8,537 bases of DNA from Allobosea sp. (GCA_021732895.1 JAKFWE010000475.1:1-8537); one strand, 5' to 3'; positions 1 through 6,419 are shown, counted from the first letter of the stretch. The notes: generated by a model not told the origin, from the letters alone. A program made the numbers and translations.

Positions 1-1124
1 GCTGGAAGGAGTGGAGCCTGGTGCTCAAGGATTTTGCCGATATCAACACCGTATCGGCGGCGATCTCGCCCGATGGCGGCGTCATCGCGGCGCTGGGCAA
101 CGACAAGGTCGTCCGGCTGTGGGACGCCGCCTCGGGCAGGCTCGCGCGAACCGTGAAGGGAGGCCTCGCCGGCGGGATCGCAATCTCGCCGGGCGGCCAG
201 AACATGGCCGTCGCCGACAGCGGCGCCGTCAGGATCATGGACCTCGCCAGCGGCCGCCTGATCAGGACGATCGCCGCCCATGCCGGCCCCGCGAACGACG
301 TTCTGATCTCGGCGCTGCTCTACGATCGGGACGGCCAATCGCTGGCCACGCGCGCCGGGGCCAAGGACATCAAGATCTGGAACGCTGCGGATGGCCGCCT
401 GCTGAGGACGCTCCGCGGCAACTCCGATGGCTATCCGGTCGCCTACTCGGCTGACGGAGGGATGATCGCGGCCGGCAATATCGACGGCACCATCCGGGTC
501 TGGAATTCGGCCGGGGCGATCGTGAACACGTTCAAGGCGCATTCCAACAACGTCAACGCGCTGAGTTTTTCCGGTGACGGAAAAGAGATCATTTCACTGG
601 GAGCCGAGAAGGCGATCACCGTCACCAACATCGCGTCCGGAAAGTCCAGCAAGCGGGATCCGGGTCATCCGGGCCTTCTCAGCGCGATCGCGTTGACGAA
701 TTCAAACGGCGAATACGCTATATTGGGCGATGAAACGAAGGGTGTTTTTGTTAACAAAGTCTTTAATTCCACTACAGATTCAAAGATAAACTTCTATTCG
801 GCGGATCATAAATTGATCTATTCGAGCAAAATCCCCCTTGAGAGTCACTCCAACATCGGGGTCATGCAGGGAAAGCCCATCATGATCGCCTCGGGACCCA
901 CGATTTCGGTGTTGCAGCTTTCGACCGGGAAGCGGCTTGCCGCGTTGTATATCCTTCCGAAGGGCGAGACCGCCATCCGCTGGAGCGACGGCATGATCAC
1001 TGCTTCGCCGGACGCCGCGCGCCATCTGTCACTGCAGAAGGGCACGCAAACCGTGGCGCTGCCGCCCGGCTATCTCGACGCCCATCGCGCCGAGCCGGGG
1101 CGGGCTTTCGTCCCCGCGAACTGA
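1..1124 (+). CDS. WD40-repeat protein, C-terminal part (5' end outside window)
   Basis: The frame is open from the left edge (first full codon at base 3, reading W-K-E-W-S-L-V) and ends at TGA 1122-1124. A GTG at 21 is in frame, but the sequence before it already reads as protein, so I treat the gene as truncated by the window. The visible part shows successive WD40-like blades with the pattern 'SPDG..IA......VRLWD..SGRL.RT': clear units end near VRLWDAASG, VRIMDLASG, IKIWNAADG and IRVWNSAG, and a weaker one near ITVTNIASG. Further on the repeats become hard to recognise, although a final 'ISVLQLSTGKRLAAL' unit is visible. WD40 propellers are protein-interaction scaffolds; in bacteria they are often fused to a protease, kinase or membrane domain, which would lie upstream here and cannot be seen. 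The gene converges on the vWA-like gene, leaving 12 bases between the two stops. Bases about 715-850 are much more AT-rich than the rest. The partner is unknown. Confidence 0.85.
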   Translation, partial: WKEWSLVLKDFADINTVSAAISPDGGVIAALGNDKVVRLWDAASGRLARTVKGGLAGGIAISPGGQNMAVADSGAVRIMDLASGRLIRTIAAHAGPANDVLISALLYDRDGQSLATRAGAKDIKIWNAADGRLLRTLRGNSDGYPVAYSADGGMIAAGNIDGTIRVWNSAGAIVNTFKAHSNNVNALSFSGDGKEIISLGAEKAITVTNIASGKSSKRDPGHPGLLSAIALTNSNGEYAILGDETKGVFVNKVFNSTTDSKINFYSADHKLIYSSKIPLESHSNIGVMQGKPIMIASGPTISVLQLSTGKRLAALYILPKGETAIRWSDGMITASPDAARHLSLQKGTQTVALPPGYLDAHRAEPGRAFVPAN

Positions 1125-1148
1125 GCGTCCGCCGGCTCAGAGACGCTC
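1121..1148. terminator. Possible bidirectional terminator between convergent genes
   Basis: Two mutually exclusive stem-loops can form here. CTGAGC (1121-1126) pairs with GCTCAG (1135-1140) across an 8-base loop, and GAGCGTC (1123-1129) pairs with GACGCTC (1142-1148) across a 12-base loop. They lie exactly between the stops of two convergent genes and overlap both stop codons. Neither is followed by a clear T-run on either strand, so an intrinsic terminator is only a possibility. Confidence 0.35.
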
Positions 1149-1901
1149 CCAAACATACCTGATACCCAGCCTGTCCAACGCGCCGCGCCACAGGCTCGCC
1201 GCCTGCTCCAGCCGCGCCGGCTCGTAGACGCCCTGGACCTGATGGATGCGCAGGCCCCAGCCCTCGCCGCCGCCGTCGCGCCAGGTCTTGCCGAGCAGGG
1301 CCTGGAGGCGCTCGGGCGCACGCGTCGCCGCGCCCGCGCCGAAGAAGCTGAACTGCGGCGAGTTCTGCAGCATGTCGGAAACCAGCACCACGGCCTTGTC
1401 CCCGGCGGGAACGCGGTTCTCTCGGCGGGTCAGCACGTCGCCCAAGGCTTCGGCGATCGGCGACTGATTGCCCTTGCCCGGCTGCGCCAGCGACGCCATC
1501 GCGTCATCGAGCGGGCGGCCGAATTTCTCGACACATTTGACGTAGTCGCGCCGCGGGTTGCCGATCAGTTCGCTGGTCGTCCGGCCGGGATTGCACAGTG
1601 AGATCAGCGGCGGGAAGCCCGGCTCGAAGACGTCGTTGAAGACGTAGATCGAAAGCAGCCTGTCGGCCGGAAGCGCATCGCCGAGTTGCTTGACCAGCCG
1701 CTTCAGCCGGTCGGCCTGGATCGGGCTCCAGGGGTCGCTCTTGTCGACGAGCACCAGGGTGTGGCCGATCGCGCCGGTCTCCAGGCACAGCGTCTCGGCG
1801 TCGCGCGGCGGCCCGCGCAGAAGCGTCGGCGCGGCGAAGAACCCGCCCAGCGCCACGGCCGCCACGACCGAACCGACGATCGCCCAGCTCTCGCTCTTCA
1901 T
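1137..1901 (-). CDS. Membrane-anchored protein with a vWA-like domain, uncharacterised
   Basis: From the ATG at 1901 this gives 254 residues. Residues 7-28 form one hydrophobic segment, reading as an N-terminal membrane anchor with the rest of the protein outside the membrane. The next part resembles a von Willebrand factor A fold: a beta strand ending in a DxS motif (HTLVLVDKSDPWS, D53 and S55), SPIAEAL at 147-153 in place of the usual T-P-L motif, and the strand VVLVSDM at 171-177. The metal-binding MIDAS set is therefore recognisable but not canonical. Cysteines at 39, 103 and 123 could form a disulfide. An alternative in-frame TTG at 1994 would add 31 residues and start only 2 bases after the upstream stop. 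I prefer ATG 1901 because the membrane segment then sits at the N-terminus, although no strong ribosome binding site is visible. It probably shares a transcript with the methyltransferase-like gene upstream. The substrate or partner is unknown. Confidence 0.75.
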   Translation of the reverse strand: MKSESWAIVGSVVAAVALGGFFAAPTLLRGPPRDAETLCLETGAIGHTLVLVDKSDPWSPIQADRLKRLVKQLGDALPADRLLSIYVFNDVFEPGFPPLISLCNPGRTTSELIGNPRRDYVKCVEKFGRPLDDAMASLAQPGKGNQSPIAEALGDVLTRRENRVPAGDKAVVLVSDMLQNSPQFSFFGAGAATRAPERLQALLGKTWRDGGGEGWGLRIHQVQGVYEPARLEQAASLWRGALDRLGIRYVWERL

Positions 1902-1996
1902 CGCCCAGACACGCTTCCGTCGATTCCACGCATGGACGTCTCCATCGGGCCAGTCAGCGTCCGGGGTCAAGCGGAAGACCTCTCCCGCGCGCAAAC

Positions 1997-2701
1997 CTAT
2001 GGCCGGGCAATTGCGGCCCGGTCGAGGCGCTGTCCGGGTCGGTTCGTCGCGAGCCAGACGACATGGCGCGCGCCGGCCCGGCCGCGATGGGCGCGCACGA
2101 CATGCGTCTCGACCGTGAACCCTGCCTGCCGCAGCCTCGCGGTGAAAGCCCGATCCGGCCCCTGCGACCAGACCGCGAGCACGCCGCCGGGCCTGAGCGC
2201 CGCGCGTGCGGCGGCGAGCCCGGCCGCGTCGTAGAGCCTGTCATTGGCCGGGACGGTCAGCCCTTCGGGGCCGTTGTCGACATCGAGCAGGATGGCGTCG
2301 TAGCGCGTCGGCCCGCACGCGATCAGCGATGCGACGTCGGCTTCGATCAGCCTCACCCTGGGGTCTTCGAGACAGCCGGCGAAAAGCGCGGCCATCGGGC
2401 CGCGCGCCCAGGCGATGACCGCCGGAACCAGCTCTGCGACCTCGACCTGGGCTCGCGCGCCGAGCGCGCCCAGCGCCGCGCGCAGGGTGAAGCCCATGCC
2501 GAGGCCGCCGATCAGGATGGTGGGCGCGGCCGGCAGGCGCGCGCAGGCCAGCGTCGCCAGCGCCTCCTCCGAGCCGCTCAGGCGGCTGTTCATCAGTTCG
2601 TTGGCGCCGAGCATGATCGAGAATTCGTCGCCGCGCCGCTTCAGCCGGAGCGAGCCGCCATCGGGCAGGGTCGCGGTGTCGAGCAGGGACCAGGGGATCA
2701 T
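1997..2701 (-). CDS. Spermidine synthase-like protein (SAM-dependent methyltransferase fold)
   Basis: This encodes 234 residues from ATG 2701 to TAG at 1999-1997. The Rossmann-type core is clear: the nucleotide-binding loop IGGLGMGFT (64-72), the acidic strand end VEVAELVPAV (86-95), the DPRVRLIEADV stretch (113-123), and YDAILLDVDNGPEGL (134-148), which matches the position of the catalytic D-x-x-D-P motif of polyamine aminopropyltransferases. PGGVLAVWS (171-179) is the usual post-core strand. True spermidine synthases are about 280-300 residues with an N-terminal beta domain. Here that domain is short, and the canonical motif reads D-V-D-N-G-P. This points to the short 'spermidine synthase-like' group common in alphaproteobacteria, whose substrate is not established. 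The frame stays open upstream to 2950, but that extension is arginine-rich and does not look like protein, so the start at 2701 is preferred. The start lacks a good ribosome binding site. Confidence 0.85.
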   Translation of the reverse strand: MIPWSLLDTATLPDGGSLRLKRRGDEFSIMLGANELMNSRLSGSEEALATLACARLPAAPTILIGGLGMGFTLRAALGALGARAQVEVAELVPAVIAWARGPMAALFAGCLEDPRVRLIEADVASLIACGPTRYDAILLDVDNGPEGLTVPANDRLYDAAGLAAARAALRPGGVLAVWSQGPDRAFTARLRQAGFTVETHVVRAHRGRAGARHVVWLATNRPGQRLDRAAIARP

Positions 2702-2944
2702 GCGGGGGTCCGGCGCGGTCCGCGCCCGGCCGCTGCGGCGGCGCGACGGGATAGAGGGAACGGCTCGGGAATCGAGTGCCGGCCCCTGCTTGCCCGCCCG
2801 GCCGCAGCATTGCAACGTTTCCCTCGACAGCGGCCTCGCGGAAGCCGCCCCTGGCGTCGAACCGCCGCGCCGGCCGCCCGCGAATTCGCGCCGCCGCCGC
2901 CGAACGCAACGGGCGGAATGCGTCACGCAACCGCCCCAGCCGAC

Positions 2945-3014
2945 TTGCAAGCGTCATTAAATCAATAAAAACAATATCTTATACTGCCAGTTGTTTATGC
3001 GGCGGCGCTTACAA
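2945..3014. promoter_or_regulatory. Spaced inverted repeat flanking an AT-rich putative promoter
   Basis: TTGCAAGCG at 2945-2953 is repeated in inverted form as CGCTTACAA at 3006-3014, with 8 of 9 bases matching. The left arm is itself centred on the perfect palindrome CTTGCAAG (2944-2951). The two arms lie about 61 bases apart centre to centre, close to six helical turns, and enclose the AT-rich stretch. This would suit binding of a dimeric regulator at two sites. No regulator gene is adjacent, and a chance match cannot be excluded. Confidence 0.3.
2980..2985 (+). promoter_or_regulatory. Candidate -10 element (TATACT) for the transporter operon
   Basis: TATACT resembles the sigma-70 -10 consensus and lies in the only AT-rich part of the intergenic region, about 140 bases before the binding-protein start. 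The matching -35 would fall near 2956-2962 (ATTAAAT), which is a poor match to TTGACA. If the promoter is real it may depend on an activator. Confidence 0.3.
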
Positions 3015-3059
3015 AAGCTGCATCGGCCCACTTGCGGCCAGACGCCAACATCGCCCAAT

Positions 3060-3092
3060 CTGCAAACACTCGCCGGACCCGGAAATTTGCAG
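3060..3092 (+). other. Stem-loop in the leader of the transporter mRNA
   Basis: CTGCAAA (3060-3066) is perfectly complementary to TTTGCAG (3086-3092), giving a 7-bp stem around a 19-base loop. It ends 20 bases before the ribosome binding site. It could affect mRNA stability or translation. I see no match to a known riboswitch class. Confidence 0.3.
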
Positions 3093-3124
3093 CGCCCGGC
3101 TGGCCCAACCTTGAGGGAGGCACC

Positions 3125-3907
3125 ATGAAAGGTTTCGTTCGTTTTCTCGCCGCGGCCGCCTTGTCGGTCGTCGGCGCATCCGGCGCCCTGGCGCAGGCCA
3201 AGGAGTGGAAGGAGGTGCGGATCGGCACCGAGGGCGCTTATCCGCCCTACAACAACCTCAACGCCAAGAAGGAGCTCGAGGGCTTCGAGATCGACTACGC
3301 CAACCTGCTCTGCGAGCGGATGAAGGTGAAATGCACCTGGGTGGTGCAGGACTGGGACGGCATCATCCCGGCGCTTCTCGCCAGCAAATACGACATCATC
3401 ATCGCCGGCATGAACGCCACCGACGAGCGCAAGAAGCAGGTCGATTTCACCGCCGTCTACAACAAGACGCCGATCTGGATGATCGGCCCGAAGGCGACCA
3501 AGGGCAACGACATCACGCCGGCCGCGCTGAAGGGCAAGGCCGTCGGCGCGCAGGGCTCGACCATCCACGCCAATTATCTCGAGAAATTCTACAAGGATTC
3601 GACGCCGCGCCTCTACCAGACGCAGGAAGAGGCCAATCTCGACCTGATCAACGGCCGGCTCGACTACATCGTCGCCGACGCGCTCGCTCTCTCCGATTTC
3701 CTGAACGGCAAGGGCAAGGATTGCTGCAGGCTCATCGCCGAGGTGCCGCGCGACGCCGCGATCCACGGGCCAGGCGTCGCAGGCGCCGTCCGCAAGGCCG
3801 ACACCGCGCTCAAGGCCCTGTTCGACAAGGCGATCGCCGAGACGATCGCCGACGGCTCGAACAAGAAGCTCGAGGAGAAGTGGTTCAAGCTGGCGGCCAC
3901 CAACTGA
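3125..3907 (+). CDS. Polar/basic amino acid ABC transporter, periplasmic substrate-binding protein
   Basis: This encodes 260 residues. ATG 3125 is fixed by a strong ribosome binding site (GAGGGAGG, 3113-3120) and a Sec signal peptide (residues 1-23, positive start, hydrophobic core, cleavage likely after ALA). The mature part is a type II solute-binding protein of the HisJ/ArgT/OccT family. It starts with VRIGTEGAYPPYNN, followed by EGFEIDYANLLC. Cys63 and Cys70 are spaced like the HisJ disulfide (C-x6-C). R102 (in ATDERK), T146 (GSTIHANYL) and D185 (IVADAL) fall where the family binds the alpha-carboxylate and alpha-amino groups of the ligand. In the S-S-x-S loop of HisJ/LAO this protein has A94, G95 and N97, so the ligand may differ from histidine, lysine or arginine; an opine or modified amino acid is possible. 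It captures ligand in the periplasm for the two downstream permeases. It is the first gene of the operon. Confidence 0.93.
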   Translation: MKGFVRFLAAAALSVVGASGALAQAKEWKEVRIGTEGAYPPYNNLNAKKELEGFEIDYANLLCERMKVKCTWVVQDWDGIIPALLASKYDIIIAGMNATDERKKQVDFTAVYNKTPIWMIGPKATKGNDITPAALKGKAVGAQGSTIHANYLEKFYKDSTPRLYQTQEEANLDLINGRLDYIVADALALSDFLNGKGKDCCRLIAEVPRDAAIHGPGVAGAVRKADTALKALFDKAIAETIADGSNKKLEEKWFKLAATN

Positions 3908-3922
3908 ACACCCGACAGGTCG

Positions 3923-3945
3923 CCCGCCGGCGCCGCGCCGGCGGG
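3923..3945 (+). other. Strong GC hairpin between binding-protein and permease genes
   Basis: CCCGCCGGCG (3923-3932) is followed by a 3-base loop and its exact complement CGCCGGCGGG (3936-3945), a perfect 10-bp stem 16 bases after the binding-protein stop. There is no T-run after it (TCTCTCC follows). In other binding-protein operons such a hairpin stabilises the upstream mRNA or causes partial termination, so the binding protein is made in excess over the permeases. That role is inferred here. Confidence 0.6.
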
Positions 3946-3966
3946 TCTCTCCAGCGATAGGCCGCG

Positions 3967-4695
3967 ATGTTCGACAAGCTCGCTTTGCTCGGCTTCGGCG
4001 AAGGCGGCTGGGGCCTCGCTTTGCTCCAGGGCGCGGGCATCACGATTTCGATCGCGCTCGCGACTCTGCCTTTCGGCCTGCTGCTCGGCCTGCTCGTCGC
4101 GCTCGGCAAGCGCTCGGAGAACGTGGTCTCGCGCTGGCTCGCCACGGTCTACACCACGGTCTTCCGGGGCGTGCCGGAGCTGCTGACGCTCTACATCATC
4201 TATTTCGGCGTGCAGATCCTCCTGCAGCGCTTCTGGGAATGGAGCGGGCTGCCGGGCTCGTTCTCCATGCCGCCCTTCGTCGCCGGCATGGTGGCGCTCG
4301 GCGTCGTGCTCTCGGCCTTTTCCAGCGAGGTCTGGGTCGGCGCGCTGAACTCGATCCAGAAGGGCCAGCGCGAGGCCGCCGCCGCGCTCGGCCTCAGTAA
4401 GGCGCAGGCCTTCCGCTTCATCGTCTTCCCCCAGCTCATCCGCGTGGCGCTGCCCGGGCTGGGCAACAACTGGATGGTGCTGCTGAAGGAGACCTCGCTG
4501 GTCTCGGTCATCACCCTCCCCGACATCATGTTCATCACCACGCGCGCCAACGTCGCGACGAAGGAGCCGTTCCTGTTCTTCGGCGCGGCGATGCTGATCT
4601 ATTTCTGCTTTTCGCTGATCTCGGCCTGGGGCATCGGCAGGCTCGAGCGGCGCTCCAGTCGCGGTTTTGCCGCTTTCGGGGGGGCGACGCGATGA
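3967..4695 (+). CDS. Amino acid ABC transporter permease (HisQ/ArtQ/OccQ type)
   Basis: This encodes 242 residues of an inner-membrane permease. It shows the family's usual order: a hydrophobic helix at about 18-46, then the conserved segment TVYTTVFRGVPELLTLYIIYFG (60-81) with the R-G-x-P-E-L signature, helices at about 104-120 and 205-222, and the cytoplasmic EAA loop EAAAALGLSKAQAFRFIVFP (136-155) that docks onto the ATPase. The NNWMVLLKETSLVSVI segment (167-182) is also typical of the HisMQ family. A modest ribosome binding site (ATAGG, 3957-3961) precedes ATG 3967. It forms a heterodimeric channel with the next gene product, and their reading frames overlap by ATGA. Length matches the family. 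Confidence 0.93.
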   Translation: MFDKLALLGFGEGGWGLALLQGAGITISIALATLPFGLLLGLLVALGKRSENVVSRWLATVYTTVFRGVPELLTLYIIYFGVQILLQRFWEWSGLPGSFSMPPFVAGMVALGVVLSAFSSEVWVGALNSIQKGQREAAAALGLSKAQAFRFIVFPQLIRVALPGLGNNWMVLLKETSLVSVITLPDIMFITTRANVATKEPFLFFGAAMLIYFCFSLISAWGIGRLERRSSRGFAAFGGATR

Positions 4696-5408
4696 GATGG
4701 TGCGAATATCCGGGCCACTGGGTCGGCAGCGAGGTCTTCCAGAACTATGGCTGCCGCATGTTCAGCGGCCTCTGGGTGACGTTCGAGCTGGTGGCGATTT
4801 CGGTGTCGCTGGGCTTTGCGCTCGCGCTCGGCCTCGCGATCGCGCGGCTCTACGGGCCGCGTTGGGCGCAGGGCGCGATCAACGGCTACACCACCTTCTT
4901 TCGCGGCACGCCGCTGCTCTGCCAGCTCTTCCTGGTCTATTACGGGCTCGGCCAGTTCCGCATCTTCTGGCAGGACATCGGCCTGTGGTGGCTGTTTCGC
5001 GAGCCGTTCTACTGCGCGCTGCTGACCTTCACCGTCAACACTGCAGCCTATCAGGCCGAGATCCTGCGCGGCGCCATCCAGTCGATCCCGCGTGGCCAGT
5101 TCGAGGGCGCGCTGGCTCTCGGCCTGCATCGCTGGGCGACCCTGCGCCATGTCGTCATGCCGCAGGCGATGATCCTGGCGCTGCGCCCGCTCGGCAACGA
5201 GCTGATCGTGATGATCAAGTCGAGCGCCATCGCCTCGCTGGTGACGCTGTTCGACCTGATGGGCGCGACGCGGCTCGCCTTCGCGCGCTCCTTCGACCTG
5301 ACGATCTACCTCTACGCCGCGCTGATCTATCTCGTGCTGGTGGAAATCATCCGGCGCGTCTGGGACAGGCTGGAGCTCAGGCTGACGCGGCACATGGCGC
5401 TGCGCTGA
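4692..5408 (+). CDS. Amino acid ABC transporter permease (HisM/ArtM/OccM type)
   Basis: This encodes 238 residues and begins inside the stop of the first permease (ATGA at 4692-4695), which indicates translational coupling. It has the family landmarks: helix at about 25-52, YTTFFRGTPLLCQLFLVYYG (66-85) with the R-G-T-P-L-L signature, a segment rich in aromatic residues at 91-107, NTAAYQAEILRGAIQSIPRG (116-135), the EAA loop from E138 (EGALALGLHRWATLRHVVMP, 138-157), and KSSAIASLVTLFDLMG (176-191). It is the second membrane subunit of the importer. The next gene on this strand is a dehydrogenase, so the usual HisP/OccP-like ATPase is missing here and must be supplied from elsewhere. Confidence 0.93.
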   Translation: MRWCEYPGHWVGSEVFQNYGCRMFSGLWVTFELVAISVSLGFALALGLAIARLYGPRWAQGAINGYTTFFRGTPLLCQLFLVYYGLGQFRIFWQDIGLWWLFREPFYCALLTFTVNTAAYQAEILRGAIQSIPRGQFEGALALGLHRWATLRHVVMPQAMILALRPLGNELIVMIKSSAIASLVTLFDLMGATRLAFARSFDLTIYLYAALIYLVLVEIIRRVWDRLELRLTRHMALR

Positions 5409-5461
5409 AAGCGCGATCGCCCGCCTGAGCACGTTTTTCCGGCGCCGCCACGCCTGCGTGG
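5402..5461 (+). terminator. Weak stem-loops after the permease genes
   Basis: GCGCT (5402-5406) and AGCGC (5410-5414) form a 5-bp stem with a GAA loop over the permease stop codon. A T5 run follows only 19 bases later, at 5434-5438. A second small hairpin, CCACG-CCTG-CGTGG, occupies 5448-5461. Neither has the compact stem plus T-run of a typical intrinsic terminator, so the transporter and dehydrogenase genes may be partly co-transcribed. Confidence 0.25.
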
Positions 5462-5552
5462 TGAAGCTGCTTGTCGCGGGGCCGGCTTCCCTACACCGCA
5501 TCACCGCGCTAAAGCCGCGACGAGCATCCAGGAAAGTCAGCGGAGCAAAACG

Positions 5553-6419
5553 ATGACCAAAGTCGCCTTCATCGGCCTCGGCGTCATGGGCTATCCCATG
5601 GCCGGCCATCTCAAGGCCAAGGGCCACGAGGTCACGGTCTACAACCGCAATCCCGACAAGGCGGCCAAATGGGTGGCGCAGCACGCCGGCGTCTCGGCGC
5701 CGACGCCCGCCGATGCGGCGAAGGGCCAGGAGATCGTCTTCTGCTGCGTCGGCAACGACGACGATCTGCGCTCGGTGACCCTGGCTGAGAGCGGGGCCTT
5801 CGCCGGCATGGAAAAGGGCGCGATCTTCGTCGATCACACCACGGCGTCCGCCGGCGTGGCGCGCGAGCTCGACGCGGCGGCCATCGCAGGCGGCTTCGGC
5901 TTCATCGACGCGCCGGTCTCGGGCGGACAGGCCGGCGCCGAGAACGGCGTGCTGACCGTGATGTGCGGCGGCGATCAGGCGGTCTATGCCCGCGCCGAGC
6001 CGGTGATCGGCTCCTTCGCACGGATGTGCAAGCTGATGGGCCCGGCCGGTTCCGGCCAGCTCACCAAGATGGTCAACCAGATCTGCATCGCCGGCCTCGT
6101 CCAGGGCCTGTCGGAGGGCATCCATTTCGCCAAGCGCGCCGGGCTCGACGTCGAGGCCATGCTGGAGGTGATCTCGAAGGGCGCGGCCGGCTCCTGGCAG
6201 ATGGAGAACCGCGGCAAGACGATGAACGCCAACAAGTTCGATTTCGGCTTCGCCGTCGACTGGATGCGCAAGGATCTCGGCATCGTGCTGGAGGAGGCCC
6301 GTCGCAACGGCGCGCAGGTGCCGGTCACTGCGCTCGTCGATCAGTTTTACGCCGAGGTCCAGAAAATGGGCGGCCGGCGCTGGGACACGTCCAGCCTGAT
6401 CGCGCGGCTGGAGGATTGA
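5553..6419 (+). CDS. 3-hydroxyisobutyrate dehydrogenase family protein (beta-hydroxyacid dehydrogenase)
   Basis: This encodes 288 residues, the usual family length, with a ribosome binding site GGAG (5542-5545) 7 bases before the ATG. The N-terminal Rossmann domain begins KVAFIGLGVMGYPMAGHL (3-20), the nucleotide-binding G-x-G-x-x-G signature. The arginine and asparagine of VYNRNPDKA suggest NADP(H) rather than NAD(H) may be favoured. The substrate-binding motif DAPVSGGQAGAENG follows. The catalytic lysine is K172, within GPAGSGQLTKMVNQ, and KDLGIVLEEA lies in the helical C-terminal domain. The family oxidises or reduces small beta-hydroxyacids (3-hydroxyisobutyrate, tartronate semialdehyde, 4-hydroxybutyrate and others), and the sequence alone does not settle which. 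It lies 144 bases downstream of the permeases on the same strand, so it might process a product of the imported compound, but it may equally be independent. Confidence 0.92.
   Translation: MTKVAFIGLGVMGYPMAGHLKAKGHEVTVYNRNPDKAAKWVAQHAGVSAPTPADAAKGQEIVFCCVGNDDDLRSVTLAESGAFAGMEKGAIFVDHTTASAGVARELDAAAIAGGFGFIDAPVSGGQAGAENGVLTVMCGGDQAVYARAEPVIGSFARMCKLMGPAGSGQLTKMVNQICIAGLVQGLSEGIHFAKRAGLDVEAMLEVISKGAAGSWQMENRGKTMNANKFDFGFAVDWMRKDLGIVLEEARRNGAQVPVTALVDQFYAEVQKMGGRRWDTSSLIARLED

Larger units (their letters stand above)
2702..3124. other. Divergent intergenic region
   Basis: These 423 bases lie between the start of the minus-strand spermidine synthase-like gene and the start of the plus-strand amino acid transporter operon. 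About 2702-2940 is very GC-rich and holds only arginine- and proline-rich open frames that I do not believe are genes. About 2953-3000 is sharply AT-rich and is the obvious promoter location. The rest, to 3112, would be the transcribed leader of the transporter operon. Confidence 0.6.

Noticed and set aside
2702..2950. N-terminal extension of the spermidine synthase-like protein, from 2950
   Set aside because: The extension is arginine-rich and low in protein-like character, and the homologous core begins close to ATG 2701.
2063..2968. Plus-strand open frame of 301 codons over the spermidine synthase-like gene
   Set aside because: It is an antisense shadow dominated by Arg, Ala, Gly and Pro; the minus strand carries the real motifs.
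2957..3766. Minus-strand open frame antisense to the binding-protein gene
   Set aside because: The plus strand has a signal peptide, a strong ribosome binding site and clear family motifs; the antisense frame is a mirror of codon bias.
5471..5496. TTGTCG and CTACAC as a promoter for the dehydrogenase
   Set aside because: The spacing is only 14 bases and the -10 match is poor, so it is not distinguishable from chance.
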